From assembly GCA_014904985.1 (NCBI GenBank), contig MU128913.1:331883-390104 (forward strand): a DNA stretch of 58,222 nucleotides, in the 5' to 3' direction. Under the pieces are notes generated by a model, which saw nothing but the letters and a program-made list of their open reading frames with translations, was not told the origin of the DNA and searched no databases. Position numbers and translations under genes: made by a program. Position 1 is the first letter of the stretch; each line of letters begins with the position of its first letter. Origin of the DNA: Hydnum rufescens UP504. Lineage: Eukaryota; Basidiomycota; Agaricomycetes; Cantharellales; Hydnaceae. Shown here one piece after another: positions 32,314-43,589 of the stretch.

Positions 32314-33573
32314 ATGACTGGTGTACCCAATGACGTTCCTGCTGTTCCCTCTCTCGATATCTCTGCCATTACTTTAGGTCCTTGGCTCTCCAAACTCAGA
32401 GAGATAGATCAGAAGCGCGTTTTTAGCATAACATGGAACTCTTTCAAAGCTTCCAACCAACTCACTGATACTCAGCTTTCCCCCCAACAAGCCACCGACC
32501 TTGCAAGCGCGTGCGAATCTGTCGCTCACGCTTTCTCTCTCCACCCAGACCCTCTCGCAGATTCTAACTCCACACCTGTCTCTTCTACTTCTCCTGCCCC
32601 TCAAGCCTCCACAACATCTTCTTGGAGCTCCATCAAGTCTCTCCCCTCTTTCGACACTTCGTCAAATCTCGCAAAGCTAATCCCTCGTGCCTTCCATGAA
32701 GCCATTGCGGACAGGTTCTATCTGCCGCTGTCAACATTCACGTTTGATTCTATCGAAGCCTTCCGCATGGGGAAAACAGTTGAGCTCGAGAAAGTAAGCG
32801 ACGTTAAGGACCCTAAGGTCACAGTCAGACGTCCGAAGACCCAAGAGTTCGCAGCCACAGAGGACACGCTCTCTCGTTCGGACTGGGACGGTGCTTACAG
32901 TAATTTTCTTGACCTAATCCAAGAAGTCCATGGTCTCACAGCTGCGGATGCTTGGAGAGACCGGTATAAGTCGCTGCGCGAGCATTTCCACTACCGCAAA
33001 GATGACGGCTTCCCTATCATCCGTCGCTTTGACAAAACCGTACGCATACAATGGTTCAATTCTCAGACTATGTTCGCTCTGGATGACAAACTCTGGTCGT
33101 CGCTCCTTCCATCTATTGAATCCGAGATTCGTGCCGAGCAATTTCGCTTGTCATTACACCATGCCTCTAATTCCTCAACGTCGCTCTCTTCTTCCCATCT
33201 CTCTTCACATAGTCGCCCCCCTTTCCACCGCTATAATATTCTCACTCCCAAGCCATCTTTCCATCCCTATGAACGCTCATCGCCCTTTCCGAAGAGCAGC
33301 CGATCGTTGGGCCCCGCCTCGAGCTGCATTCGCTGTGGGCGCACAAACCATACTGCCAGGAAATGTAATTCCTCCTCTTCCATTCATGGACAGAATATCT
33401 TGGTCAACTGGCGGGATGGAAAACTCGTCGCCGGCCCATCAAACGACACAATCTGTGTCTTCTGGAACACCCCAGGGGGTTGTCAAAATAACGACCACGA
33501 GCAAGCGAACATGCACCGTTGCTCACTCTGCCTTCGCCGGCAGCATGGCGCAAGTGCACACCCTCCCTCCTAA
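32314..33573 (+). CDS. Gag-like protein of DIRS-type retrotransposon
   Basis: A 419-residue open frame starting MTGVPNDVPAVPSLDISAI. The middle is a predicted structural region (LIPRAFHEAIADRFYLPLS), followed by a Ser/Pro-rich linker. A perfect CCHC zinc knuckle, CIRCGRTNHTARKC (C-x2-C-x4-H-x4-C), is followed by a second Cys/His cluster (CVFWNTPGGC...CSLCLRRQHG) of the kind found in tyrosine-recombinase retroelements. It overlaps the RT frame by 29 nt (RT ATG at 33545), so Pol may start internally or by frameshift. It presumably packages element RNA in cytoplasmic particles. The frame is open. Confidence 0.8.
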   Translation: MTGVPNDVPAVPSLDISAITLGPWLSKLREIDQKRVFSITWNSFKASNQLTDTQLSPQQATDLASACESVAHAFSLHPDPLADSNSTPVSSTSPAPQASTTSSWSSIKSLPSFDTSSNLAKLIPRAFHEAIADRFYLPLSTFTFDSIEAFRMGKTVELEKVSDVKDPKVTVRRPKTQEFAATEDTLSRSDWDGAYSNFLDLIQEVHGLTAADAWRDRYKSLREHFHYRKDDGFPIIRRFDKTVRIQWFNSQTMFALDDKLWSSLLPSIESEIRAEQFRLSLHHASNSSTSLSSSHLSSHSRPPFHRYNILTPKPSFHPYERSSPFPKSSRSLGPASSCIRCGRTNHTARKCNSSSSIHGQNILVNWRDGKLVAGPSNDTICVFWNTPGGCQNNDHEQANMHRCSLCLRRQHGASAHPPS

Positions 33574-35801
33574 ACTGGCCCCAGTGACCCCCCTGCTTGC
33601 CGACATTTTTGACCGCGAACTTAAACTATTTGCACTGACCGATCAATACCCTAATCTTGTCACCTATATTCGCTCCGGTTTTCCGATGGGCCCGATGCCC
33701 CCTCTCAACTCAACCATAATCCACAAAAATCATTACAAAAATGTTCTTGAAGCCAATATTGCGGAAGACTACTTCAAAGAAGAGACAAATATCGGCCGTA
33801 TGGCAGGCCCGATGTCAATTGCAGACGCAGAAGAATTTCTTAATAGTAAGATTTACATCTCGCCGGTAGGAATGGTACCCAAGCCCAACTCAGTGAGGGG
33901 GTGGCGTATCATTCGGGACCTCTCCTTCTCCGGAAAGACCGGCTTCTCTGTAAACGAATTAATTCCAGCCGATGGCTTAACTAGATGGACGACCTTTGAT
34001 GTATTTGCCGAATGGTACGTTCCGCTTGTCCCCCCGTTCCCCTTCCTCTCTTCCTTCTTCTCCCCTCCCTGTCTCTTCCCCCCTTCTTCGCTCTCTACCT
34101 CCACGTCGCCGTTCCCCCATTGCTTCTTGTTGTGCAAGTCTTCCGGTGGTAACATCGCGAAGCCCTGTTGGGCCCGAGTGTGTCACACAGCCCAAGCGTA
34201 CTGGGAAACCAAGGGCTGCCATGCGATGGCCACCTGTATAAGGCAGTATGCCTAAGGTGTGGGTTTCTCAGCATTCCAAAAAGCAGCTCCCGAATCGCCG
34301 GTTGCCAACTTGGCCACCTGTAGGGCAGCTTGCCTAAGGTGCTGGTTCGGGTAGTCTGGCTTCCGCGAGCAACAAGCGTGCTGTGTTGCTCGGCGGGTAT
34401 AGAACCAAGGGCTGCCATGCGATGGTCACCTGTCAGGCAGCAAGCGTGCTGTGCTGTTCTGAAGGTGTGGGTTCTAGGTGTGCGCGAGGTTCTTCTCGGC
34501 CACTCTTATTCATAATCAATTATTGCTCCTTGTCATAAATTCTTCCCATGATGAGTGGATTGGGGAAGAATTCTCAATATGTCTTCAATAGGGTAAAACT
34601 TGCTCCAGCTGGGACACAGGGCGCTCAACTTGATATCAAGGCAGCATATCGCTGTATTCCGTGCGCATACAACCATCTGCCATTCTTAGCTGTCGGAAAG
34701 TATAATGGAGACCAGCCGCCTGTCGAGGTATAGCTTGACTTTGATTTTCCCTTCGGATGTCGTTCCTCTGGCGGCAACCTTGGTATGGCTTTAGACGCCA
34801 CGCTTGATGTCTTGCAAAAGAAATTAGACCTCCCACTCATTGCGAAGTGGGTGGATGACATTGTACCTATCCGCACTCCATCTTCCACCTTGAACGGCAC
34901 TCACAACTATTCTGTCTCCTTCGACAACTTCCTGCTTGAAATCTGCTCATTTGGCTGGCCTATCGCCAAGGACAAAAACCATGATTTTTCTTCCACTGTC
35001 CTCTTTATCGGCTTCTCATGGGACTTCGATAACAAAGTGGTGTCTCTCCCCGAGCACAAGCGTGAGAAATTCCTGAAACGTACCCAAGACTGGCTTGCGC
35101 ATAGCAACTCCGGAGGTGTGTCTCAGTCTGAGACTGAAAAGGTGGTTGGGAGCTTGGAGCATGTATGCTCAATTCACCGACACGGTCGATCCTTCCTTGC
35201 TCCGGCTTATACCTTCTTGAAATCCTTCTCGTCGACAAATCGGTTCGTTACTCGACATCCGCCTCGCGACGTGATTGCAGATATGAAGACATGGATTGCT
35301 ATCCTTTCAATTCCTGGAGCCTCACGCTCTCTTGTTAGCCGGCCAACAATCGATATTGACATCTGGGTAGACGCATGCACCAGTTGGGGGATAGCAATTG
35401 TTGTCAGCTCGCTGTGGCGAGCATGGAAGTTTAAGGCAGGTTGGAAATCCAATCGTCGCGATATTGGCTGGGCGGAGAGTGCAGCAATCGAACTTGCAGC
35501 ATTAGAGATATGCTCCCGTGGTCTTCGAAACTGCATTGTGATTGTCCGCTCAGACAACCAAGGCTCTATTGGTCAATTTTGGAAAGGCCGCGGTCGCAAT
35601 CCTGAATCCAACCTGTGTATCAGACGAGCCACTGAAACCTGCATGCGTAACTTTGTTGACATCCAACCCTCATATGTTCGTTCTGTGGAGAATCGAGCTG
35701 ATGCACCGTCGCGTGGACGGGATTTGCATGCCGAGCACAAACTCCAGCACTCCTTTGAGACGCCTAAGGCGCTCCATGATTTACTTGCTGATGTCGATTA
35801 G
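33545..35801 (+). pseudogene. DIRS-type reverse transcriptase-RNase H
   Basis: Reads MAQVHTLPPKLAPVTPLLAD, then ISPVGMVPKPNSVRGWRIIRD, and after the inferred intron AGTQGAQLDIKAAYRCIP, FPFGCRSSGGNLGMALD and the catalytic KWVDDIV (about 34854-34859). RNase H follows, with IDIWVDACTSWGIAI, ESAAIELAALEI and RSDNQGSIGQF, then the stop at 35801. An intron at 34015-34591 restores the frame (FAEW|VKLAPAGTQ). A single in-frame TAG at 34731-34733 falls where homologous proteins have Tyr or another residue (PPVEV*LDFDFPFG), so this copy is non-autonomous unless read through. The tyrosine-recombinase frame starts at 35791, overlapping by 11 nt. Confidence 0.85.
34015..34591 (+). other. 577-bp intron inside the RT gene
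   Basis: Donor GTACGT follows GAATG, and acceptor TTCAATAG precedes GGTAAAACTT. Removal joins FAEW to VKLAPAGTQ in frame across the conserved RT region. The intron starts with a pyrimidine-rich tract (34.02-34.13 kb). It contains internal repeats: CAAGGGCTGCCATGCGATGG occurs twice (about 34211 and 34408), and CACCTGT and TGCCTAAGGTG recur. It is about ten times longer than other introns in the window. Confidence 0.65.
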
Positions 35802-37075
35802 AAACACCCAAAACGACACATCGCCAGCATGTGCTGACGAGACCCTCAATCAGGGGCATGCTCTGTTTTTTGCTGGCAGCAGATCTCATAGTATTCCTCC
35901 ACGCCCTGACGAGTCGTCGAAAACCCCACCGCTGCCTCCCCCGCTTCCTATATCGTTTTTCATTCATCCCCCCATGCTACCCCTGCCCCCTCCTGCCCCA
36001 CTCCCCTTATCTTTCTTCCCCTCAATCCCACCTCCCGTTCCAGATCCGCATAATGAGGTGGTTCCATCGAAGTTGGTCTCCCTTGACTCAGTGAATCCAG
36101 ACATTATTGCCCTGTTCCCTAGAATTATCGGTGCTCCTGCTGGGCGATCACTCCGCGGAGATATGCGCCGTCTGCTTCCTCACCCAAATCGACCCGCTGT
36201 GCAAGCCCACGAGCGCATGTTTTTCTGGGTCGCTGAATCCTCTCTCATAATACGTCGCAGTCTCGTCGCTAAGACTACCCCTTCCTCCTTATCTCAGTAT
36301 GATACTAGCATCCGCGCTATCTGGTCTCATGATACCAAAGTCGGATATGGTTCAGCAATTCTGGACTGGATTCTCTGGTGCGACGACAAGCATGTCCCGG
36401 AACACCTCCGGCTTCCTGCAGATGAGCAAACATTTCGTCTCTTCATCACGTCCAAGATTGCAAAGGACGACAAATCCAAGATCTCTGCGACCTTCTCTGG
36501 CATCCGCGCATGGCACATTGCACAAGAACTTGCATGGACACTCGGCGACGACCCGCTCACAATGGGTTTCAAAAAAGCCGTCATTTCCAAGGCCCCAGCC
36601 TCAACGTCCTTGCCACCCCGTCCCCCTATTCGTCTTGTTCACTTAGAAGCTCTTCATCGCTGCTTGGACCTTAACCTCCCTTCTGATATTGCTTTTTTTG
36701 CTATTGCGTGCTGTGCCTTCTGGGGAGTATGCCGATTAGGAGAACTTGTTCTGCCGTCTGAGTCATCCGATCCCGAACCCGGCCATCGTGTTCGTCGTGA
36801 TTGCAATCCATCCTTCTCCTTCGACAACTTGGACACCCCCACGGAGCCTTCAGGGGCCATCTGGCACATCCCCTGGACTAAGACAACAGGTGCTGCAGGC
36901 GCCGATATCGTTATCTCTGACCACAAGGACCCTCCCACTGCATCCCCGACAAGAGCCCTGTATCGACACATGCTTATGTCATCATCCTTGCCCCTTGATG
37001 CTCCGCTATTCGCTTATGCTGATGCAAGCTCCCCTAGTGGATGGCGGCCTTCGACTCGCAGATCTTTCATCTCTG
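35791..37075 (+). pseudogene. tyrosine recombinase of DIRS-type element, 3'-truncated
   Basis: Begins MSIRNTQNDT, overlapping the RT stop, with a Pro-rich linker, then a SAM-like core-binding region (SLSQYDTSIRAIWSHDTKVG, FSGIRAWHIAQELAWTLGDD). The catalytic domain starts IRLVHLEALHRCLDL, with the first catalytic Arg in FWGVCRLGELVLPSES. The sequence proceeds to LFAYADASSPSGWRPSTRR. Family members should then continue to the H-x-x-R and Tyr nucleophile boxes. Instead the DNA switches at about 37075 into the helicase 3' tail seen at 19.46 kb, and the frame ends at 37113 without those residues. The integrase is therefore inactive. Confidence 0.8.
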
Positions 37076-38100
37076 AAGCAGTACAAAGAAAAATGCATAG
37101 CTCCCCAGTCTAAACGTGGTCCGGAACCCGGAACCCTCTACACCTTGCCTTCGACAGATCGGAACCCGCCCCGAAACCCTGTTGAGAGGCGCACTCCCCT
37201 GTCTAATCATATCCTTCCCCGTTCGTCCATCCCGCCACTCCAATCATACATGTGCGTTGTTAGATTTCGATTTCTAATGTATCCTTTGGAGCAATGTTGA
37301 GATTATAACACTTGGTTCTCCCTCCCGTTTCGGATCGTTTTCATCAATCAAATGGGTTTCTTTATTGGTCTCAATAGTGTTGTTTACCCTATCCAATACA
37401 ATGCCGGTGACCCAAGTCTTAGTTGTCGCCCCAGAACCCATTCTATCCAAATGTAAAGAGACCTCAGATTTTCAGGAGGTGACGATCTATTCCACAAGTA
37501 AACAAACGACAGAAGCGTGTACAAGTAGGCATGGCGTATCTACACACCGTGCTGATGGCCGCGCGCAAGAGCAATTCCAATTTCGTGTAAGGAATATCCT
37601 TAAATAGGCTCCAGGCAACGGGACCGTCGTTTCCAAGTAAATTATTCTGCGTGTCCTGGGAATTTTGATCGCTCTGAAGTTCCTGTCACGTCAACGTAGG
37701 CACATAAGCCATATTCAAGGCCTTGACAGAAGACCCCGCATATTCTAGCCATAGTGGTATCATGGAATCGTTCAGAAATGGCAATGGTGTTGTCGCAATA
37801 TATCCACCAAGACCCTCGCATAAAGGCCAATCCTTTTGACGAAGGATGGAGGCCGTGTCTATTTTATGTCACAGTGCCGAGGGCATGTCCAGAGCTGCAG
37901 AAAAAGGCTAGTCCCAGATGCTACAGAGGAAGATCGACATAGCAAAGAGTACACGGAGGATATGGATGGGCGTGCTTCGTAACCTCGCAGAGTGACCAGC
38001 GGAAGCAAAATAAACCACCTTCTGCAGCTTGTCGCCTTCATGACACGCCTCCTTTGTCAGTTTCATCCATTGCTTTGATCCTCTGCTCCCGCAGTCCCGC
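37075..38100. repeat. helicase 3' tail and convergent flank, copy 3 (E repeat)
   Basis: In the plus frame LKQYKEKCIAPQSKRG matches the helicase tail (VLEQYKGKRIASQCRRG at 19.46 kb). The next 0.9 kb matches 19.66-20.48 kb word for word in many places (ACGACAGAAGCGTGTACAAG; TTTTGACGAAGGATGGAG). The helicase body upstream is missing, replaced by the DIRS-type element. Minus-strand coding-like pieces (FMRGSWWIY, ITIAIS-like) carry stops. Confidence 0.75.
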
Positions 38101-38129
38101 ATATAACTACGATATTGTCTTCCCGCATA

Positions 38130-38800
38130 AAGGAGAAAATTTTTCCGTTTGAACTATGGCTCAAAGATCAACCAGATGCCCCTGTGCTCGAGGCAGACTG
38201 AAAGATCGCCCTCAAGAAAATCAAAACCTTTTTCCGCATTCTAGGATTCGTCCTGATCATCCCGATATATCCTCGTCTCGCTTTCTGCTCCCCATTTCGG
38301 GCTGTTTGTTCACCTTATGACCGCGTGTCTGCCTTCGTACTCCTAAATTTATTCTCTACCAATCACAGTAGACGAGCTGGAAGATCTCATTTCGCGAAGG
38401 TAGCCGTGTGTACTGATGTGATAGTGTATAAATACGCAGAGCAGATAGCCTTGAAAACATCACACCACTAGACTTGCGTTCGTCCCCTCAGCCCGTGCGA
38501 TCTCGAGCGACCTGACCCCTCTCTTCATGAGGGCCATCTCGTCCCTTGTTCTCGTGTGGTCGACCACGATCTTTGGCATATCGGCCATCAGTCCCTGAAA
38601 CTTCTCGATAGGACCCTAACTGTTCCACTATGATGGGGGTGTATTCGGATCTAGCTTTGCCCCACGATGGGTCCATCTCATCCCTTCGCCGTCTCTACGC
38701 ATGCCTTGGTCTAATTCCGCCGTCTCGAGCGTGTTGTACTCGACTTTGGTGGCTCACATTCGCTTACTTCTATGAGCTCTTCCTATAATTCCGTACATCG
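38130..38800 (+). repeat. A-family copy A1
   Basis: Related to 42.40-43.19 kb (direct) and to 48.2-49.7, 53.03-53.96 and 56.95-57.96 kb (inverted). Landmarks are TAGGATTCGTCCTGATC, GTATAAATA, ACTAGACTTGCGT and GCGATCTCGAGCGA. A hydrophobic reading, FRILGFVLIIPIYPRLAF, is shared with the better-preserved copy A3 (FRILVFILILPIYISRS). It appears to be a relic of the C-terminal part of a polytopic membrane-protein gene. Confidence 0.6.
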
Positions 38801-39060
38801 GTCCGAGTGAACGCTGAATTGCGGATATTCTTCATGAGAGGACTATCACCATCCCTTCCATTGGAGATCCCACTTGGTGCTTTGCAGGCTGAATCATATG
38901 GTGTAAGCGGCATGCCCTGTGAGACCCAGCACACCTACCACCCCTCCAGTAGGCGTACATGTCCTCCCTCGGTAGCTAGTGGCAGGGACACATTTTTCGC
39001 ACGTCAGACCCGGGCCGTCCGATATCTTGCCTCGAGAAGACTCACAAGGATTGGAGGAGA
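38800..39060 (-). repeat. partial B-family copy B1
   Basis: Contains GAGAGGACTATCACCATCCC, GCAGGCTGAATCATATGGTG and TTTTTCGCACGTCAGACC, matching 39.95-40.16 and 43.92-44.12 kb. Only the first exon and first intron of the B gene are represented (minus-strand reading). It is cut off at the boundary with the C segment at about 39060. Confidence 0.6.
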
Positions 39061-39599
39061 CGACATTTTCATCTTCGAGATACCCTTGACTTCAATCGTC
39101 TCTCTGGAGGGCGAGAGACGGATGTCTCATCATTAACGTCGTCATATGCTGCGCATTGTCTCCAGGATCAACATCTGGGCCCAGGAAGAAGAGTTCGACG
39201 AGCCTCAAGGCGATCCAGCGACCACTGAGCATAGAAGCGGGCAATCCGCATCGTTCTCTATTGTATCACCATCTTCGTATTGTTCGAAGCATCCGGAGAT
39301 TCGGGATTCGGGGGCGTCGCACAAACGAGAAGTCAGTTCCGCCCTCCTTTTCTCCGAAACATGGAAACGTTATTAATTCAAGAAGGATTGCAACATTGCG
39401 CTGGTAACTGGTGGAGCAGTTTGCGATTGTTTGCCTCACTCTATGTTTCCGACCTCCTTCGGTGGGTTGTTTGAAGGTTCATGCCCCCTATGAGTTCATC
39501 CTTGTTGTCTGTATTTCGTATGGACTTGCATGAGTTGGTTTTTTTTATTCAACTATGGAACTAAACCAGCCACTACTGATCACTACCATACGATTACGC

Positions 39600-40280
39600 C
39601 CAGATTGATGAGGGCTTGCTGGAGAATGGCACATGGTTAGTGTTATCAGAATATTGGTATCTGCTAGGACAGACGCACCCCGGCAGCCCGGGCTTTCGCC
39701 ACCCTCAGTTTGGGTGCAGAGCCGGAGCCCATTGCCTCCCCATCGACTGTGGGAGTAGAGGAAAAGGAGTGAGGTTAGTCTTGATTGTATGGGGATTCAC
39801 TGAATGATGGGCGCTGACGGACCTATGGCAGTCACCTGCCAATTAACATGTCTTGGTGCCTCACTAACTTCATGGACCTCTTCCTATGTTTCGGGGAAAT
39901 CATTGTATGGGTTGGAGGGGATTGTGAATCACACAGATTTTCGGTAAGAGGACTATCACTCTACCTTCCACGTTAAATCCTGCTTGTTGCCTTGTAAACT
40001 GAATTGTATGGTGTCAGTGATAGGTGCCCTATCAGACTCAGCTTATCACGTACACTTTATGTAGGAGGCGTTCGGCGGCTCCAGCTTTGTTGACGGCTGA
40101 TGGTAAGAATGCGTTTTTCGCACGTTACACCTGTCCGATATCGAGCCTCGGGTAGACTCACAACGATTAGAAGAAGATGACATTTTAGAGGATATTCGAA
40201 TACGGGAGAGAGACGATAGTTGCGGGGAAGTTGGAGTTGGCAAGGAGGGAGCTTGATTGGATTCACTTTTATGCACCTAT
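39600..40280 (-). CDS. B-family hypothetical small protein, copy B2
   Basis: A minus-strand multi-exon reading begins MSSSSNRCESTRGSISD, with introns, then LQGNKQDLTWK and VDGEAMGSGSAPKLRVAKAR, and possibly ALINLGV. Exon order and splice-like sites are shared with copies at 44, 47 and 56 kb. The product would be a hydrophilic protein of about 130 residues without signal peptide or membrane segment. I do not recognise a domain. At least one exon junction of this copy does not keep frame cleanly, so it may be a relic. The conserved reading over five copies argues that the ancestor was a real gene. Confidence 0.4.
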
Positions 40281-41464
40281 GATCTCAAAAAAAACCACGA
40301 CCCTGGTGGTTTGGTTTCGGAGGCTTTCGTGCGTGGTATATGCTTTTGACGGCATGCGTCCACACCCCAAAGCCTCCAAGGTCGTGCCTTGACGGTATGG
40401 TCTATTTAGGTAGTTTTGTATTGTGGCAATATCTAAGCACAGGGCTGCCGAACATGAGGCATGAGGCACGAGCCACAATTACATTGTGGTATTTTTTCCG
40501 ACCCTAACCACTGTTATTCTTTTGGTACTAGGGCGGTGTTCGTTTCCAGATCAGCACTAAATCGGACAAAGGCTCAGGATCTCAGAGGCAGAGGCGCCCT
40601 TCCACATCCCTAGATCATGATTTGGTAGGGCTCCCACTGATACGTTAGTGTCATCCACAAGGCTTTATGACCCTGGTTTGCGCGTATGAACAGGAGAACC
40701 GGACAAGGAGCGGGGTCCCGAGATTTGAATATGCAGACATCCCAATCGGACCTCACAGAGGGATGCTCGTAATCATAAAACGATCACGTACGATAGTATA
40801 TACGCTTTGTCGGCAGATACACAGGAGAGCTAGGCAAATTTAGACATACGCCCCGTGAAGAATGACATGACTGAAGAAGTCCAGGAGTTCTAGGGTATGT
40901 GAACGCAAATGGAGCACCGTGACAGGAGTTCCGTCTCCGGAGGTTTTGAGGAGCGATCGTGAGGGCTGGTAGGAGAAAGATATAAATCCTCATCTGTGCA
41001 TGATTCAACTTCGCCGTCCGCTCGACGAACTTCCGCGCTCCTAGCAGAGCTAGCAATAGCGGCATAACAAACGCACAAAAATCCCGATGGAGAATGTGTC
41101 ACGTTAATTGGCATGATCATCTACTCACCGTAATTGCGCAGCCTTCACAGCGAGTGAGAGGCGAGGGCGCAACACTGACTTACACAGAGGTGTATATTCA
41201 ACATTTTCCTGGTTCACATGTGACGTCGCGAGCTCTCCCGTCTTCTCAAGAAATCGCCCAAGTTGGCGAAAGCTCGTGGAAGTATGTATCCCTCCTGATG
41301 TGAAAATGGACGCCATGGAGAAAATAGGATAATTTGGGAGGTAGATATCAGGTCATTGCTAAGGGCTCCTCGTGCTGCCACCTGTGCCTGGAGTCCCTGT
41401 GACTGTAAATACGGGAACCTCGTGAGATACCAGCGTTACTCGTTTAGCCCTGGCGAGTCAACGA

Positions 41465-41875
41465 ATGTACATCCCTGTCATAAGTGCTGTGCCACCACGT
41501 GCGATCATTGTAACTGACCTGACTAGGTCCACACGCGTTCGTGATGCAAAGACATATCAACCGAATACTAACTGCTGGCTACCACTGGAATTAGAACCAT
41601 ATCGTCAATTACAGAAATTGTTCCTTGCCGCCTGGCCCCGCGAATTCCAAATAAACTTTGACTCAATTGTCACATCTGAAGGCATATGCATTGTCCATTT
41701 TGTAAACGATGCTTCCTCTGAAGGAATCGCATCCCCGATCGAAGTGATTCGACAACTCATTCATTCTGAACGTTCACGACCCCACGATATCCGCGACGTT
41801 CGCATAATTCCATTGCACTGTGTCACAGGTCCATTGAGTGATAATGAGTGGAGTAGGATTCTTTACCGTGCATGA
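41465..41875 (+). CDS. hypothetical 136-residue protein (F segment)
   Basis: An open frame from ATG at 41465 to the stop at 41875. It contains LEPYRQLQKLFLAAWPREFQ and IVHFVNDASSEGIASPIEVI, which read like a folded protein rather than random sequence. The inverted copy at about 53.99-54.40 kb keeps NDASSERIASPIEVIRQLI but is truncated and frameshifted. It probably continues from lost upstream exons. No known domain was recognised. Confidence 0.45.
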   Translation: MYIPVISAVPPRAIIVTDLTRSTRVRDAKTYQPNTNCWLPLELEPYRQLQKLFLAAWPREFQINFDSIVTSEGICIVHFVNDASSEGIASPIEVIRQLIHSERSRPHDIRDVRIIPLHCVTGPLSDNEWSRILYRA

Positions 41876-42399
41876 TCCAACTTCACCATTCGCTCCATGA
41901 CCTTCTGGGCTCCTGGCGTTGTGTCATCAAACCAAAAGCGTGTAATACGAAACGCAAGAATCTCCTACAGAAAATATCCATTGATTGGTCGTGTTCGTCT
42001 CCTGTCGTTGCCGAGGTCTTCACAGAGCAGAGCTGGGGGCGCAAAAGTAGAATTGGGTGTATTCGGCATTTGCCCGCTCGCGTGCAAGCGCCAATCTCTA
42101 CTTGCCCATCAGACGAAACCACTGCAAGATCGCATGGTGGGCGAAATATGCGCACCCTTCCCTCAAAATGGGTTGCTTTTAAAGTGAAGAACGGGATTGG
42201 CTCCCGGAAGCAAAGCATCCGCTGCCTCCCATACATCGTAACTTCCTTCTTGAGCTTGCTCGGTCTGGCTACGCGAACAAGTTGTCGTCTTCGTGGAACC
42301 CCCTCGCCGGTCTAATCCATTACTTCGATGCTCTTGTACTCCCGCACACGTTGTCAACTACCGTATTATCTTCCCGTCAAGGAAGATGCTGAGTACAAC

Positions 42400-43190
42400 C
42401 CTATTTAAACTACAGTACGTTAGCTACGGCCTGTTGCTTGGGGCTGTAATGCAGAAATCAAAGGATATTAATCACGTTTTGTGAAATCAAAAGAGCTTTC
42501 CGCGTTGTAGGATTCGTCCTGATCTCCCGATATAGCTTCGTCGCGCTCTCTGCCCCGCGTTTCGGCTGTTCGCTCGCTTAGGATTGCGTGTATATTTTCG
42601 TAATCGGAAATTTTGTTTTGCACCAATCACAGTAAAGCAGGTTTCGGATCTCATTTCGCGACGGTCACTGGGTGTACTGAGGTGAGAGTGTATAAATATG
42701 CAAAACAGACCCCCTGAAAATGTCACTTCACTGGACTTCCGCTCATCACCTCGCCCGTTGCGATCTCGAGCGATCTAAATACTCTTCATGAGGAACCCGT
42801 CTCAACCTCCCTCTATATCTCCTGCTCGTGGGTCTACCACGTTTGTCTGGCCTAACGGTGATCATGCCCAGACAGAGTTCTTAATGGAAGCCCAGCTGTT
42901 CTACTATTGCGGGGTTGTATTCTGGCAACGAAATATACATCTTCACGGCACCATCAGTCTATCTATGCTTTCGTCTAATTCTATGCTCTCGAACGTCTTG
43001 TACTGGGCTTTGGTCACGCATTCGTCTTCAAAGGGGATGAATTCCTTGCCGCGATGTCCCCCCATCAGTTGTAACACACTCAACTTATCGCTGGAGTATC
43101 AGACGTTTCGACCCCTTCACAACGTCAGAACGGGAAGCACGGGCTGTGGTCCACTGGAGCTTTAATTGAACGAATCTCTGGTTCATGCAA
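42400..43190 (+). pseudogene. A-family copy A2
   Basis: The words TAGGATTCGTCCTGATC, GTGTATAAATATG, TTCACTGGACTTCCGC and GCGATCTCGAGCGATCT align with A1 and with the inverted copies A4 and A5. A reading FRVVGFVLIS followed by YIFVIGNFVLHQSQ recalls a membrane helix and loop. A downstream 125-codon frame (42788-43165, MRNPSQPPSISPARG) is open, but its homologues are not, so I treat it as incidental. Confidence 0.45.
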
Positions 43191-43589
43191 ATTTCAAACA
43201 ATAATGGCTCTCCCCGGAAAGCATCTCGAGCCCACGGCGTCCGGACCCCGGTCATCTCGGTGGGAGCAATCCACAGTATTGGCGGAGAAGACCTCGCCGA
43301 GTCATTCAGATGCGATTGTGAGGTTCAAGGTGATCCATGGGCCATGGAACAGAAAGACGCGGGGAACTTAGTAGGTTATTTTCTATCTATCCCGCCCCTG
43401 GCTCCCTACTGTTGGGTGTCACGGGAAAGAGAGGTCGGTTTTCCTATTCCCTGAACCACAAAATCATGGATTGGAAAGTCATGCTGGTTATTTCTATTTT
43501 ATTTTATAAGGGTGGAGTGACGCACGAGCTACACCGTTACACATTTAGGGCCCTCAATTATTCCTAGCTTGATCAAGGCTTCCTACAGA

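Larger units (their letters stand above)
32200..37075 (+). mobile_element. DIRS-type (tyrosine recombinase) retrotransposon, truncated
   Basis: The gene order is Gag, RT-RNase H, tyrosine recombinase, with small overlaps and no protease or DDE integrase; this is the DIRS/YR retrotransposon layout. The left end is uncertain. The right end is an abrupt junction with duplicated host-derived sequence. No split direct or inverted terminal repeats were found. Confidence 0.8.
39060..42120 (+). repeat. left arm of about 3-kb inverted repeat
   Basis: The order of segments C (39.06-39.48), B2 (39.6-40.5), a linker (40.5-40.8) and D/F (40.8-42.1) is reproduced in reverse complement at 56.86-53.96 kb. 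Anchors include GACGACATTTTAGAGGATAT near 40.17 kb against its inverse at 55.71 kb, CCACAATTACATTGTGG at about 40.47 and 55.41 kb, and GGAGCGGGGTCCCGA at 40.71 against its near-exact inverse at 55.17 kb. The left arm is CpG-normal throughout. Confidence 0.85.

Noticed and set aside
35542..35790. Upstream extension of the tyrosine-recombinase frame
   Set aside because: It overlaps the RNase H coding region in another frame; the ATG at 35791 overlapping the RT stop is a better start.
42788..43165. 125-codon open frame as an independent gene
   Set aside because: The homologous positions in A1, A4 and A5 are not open in this frame, so it is probably incidental.
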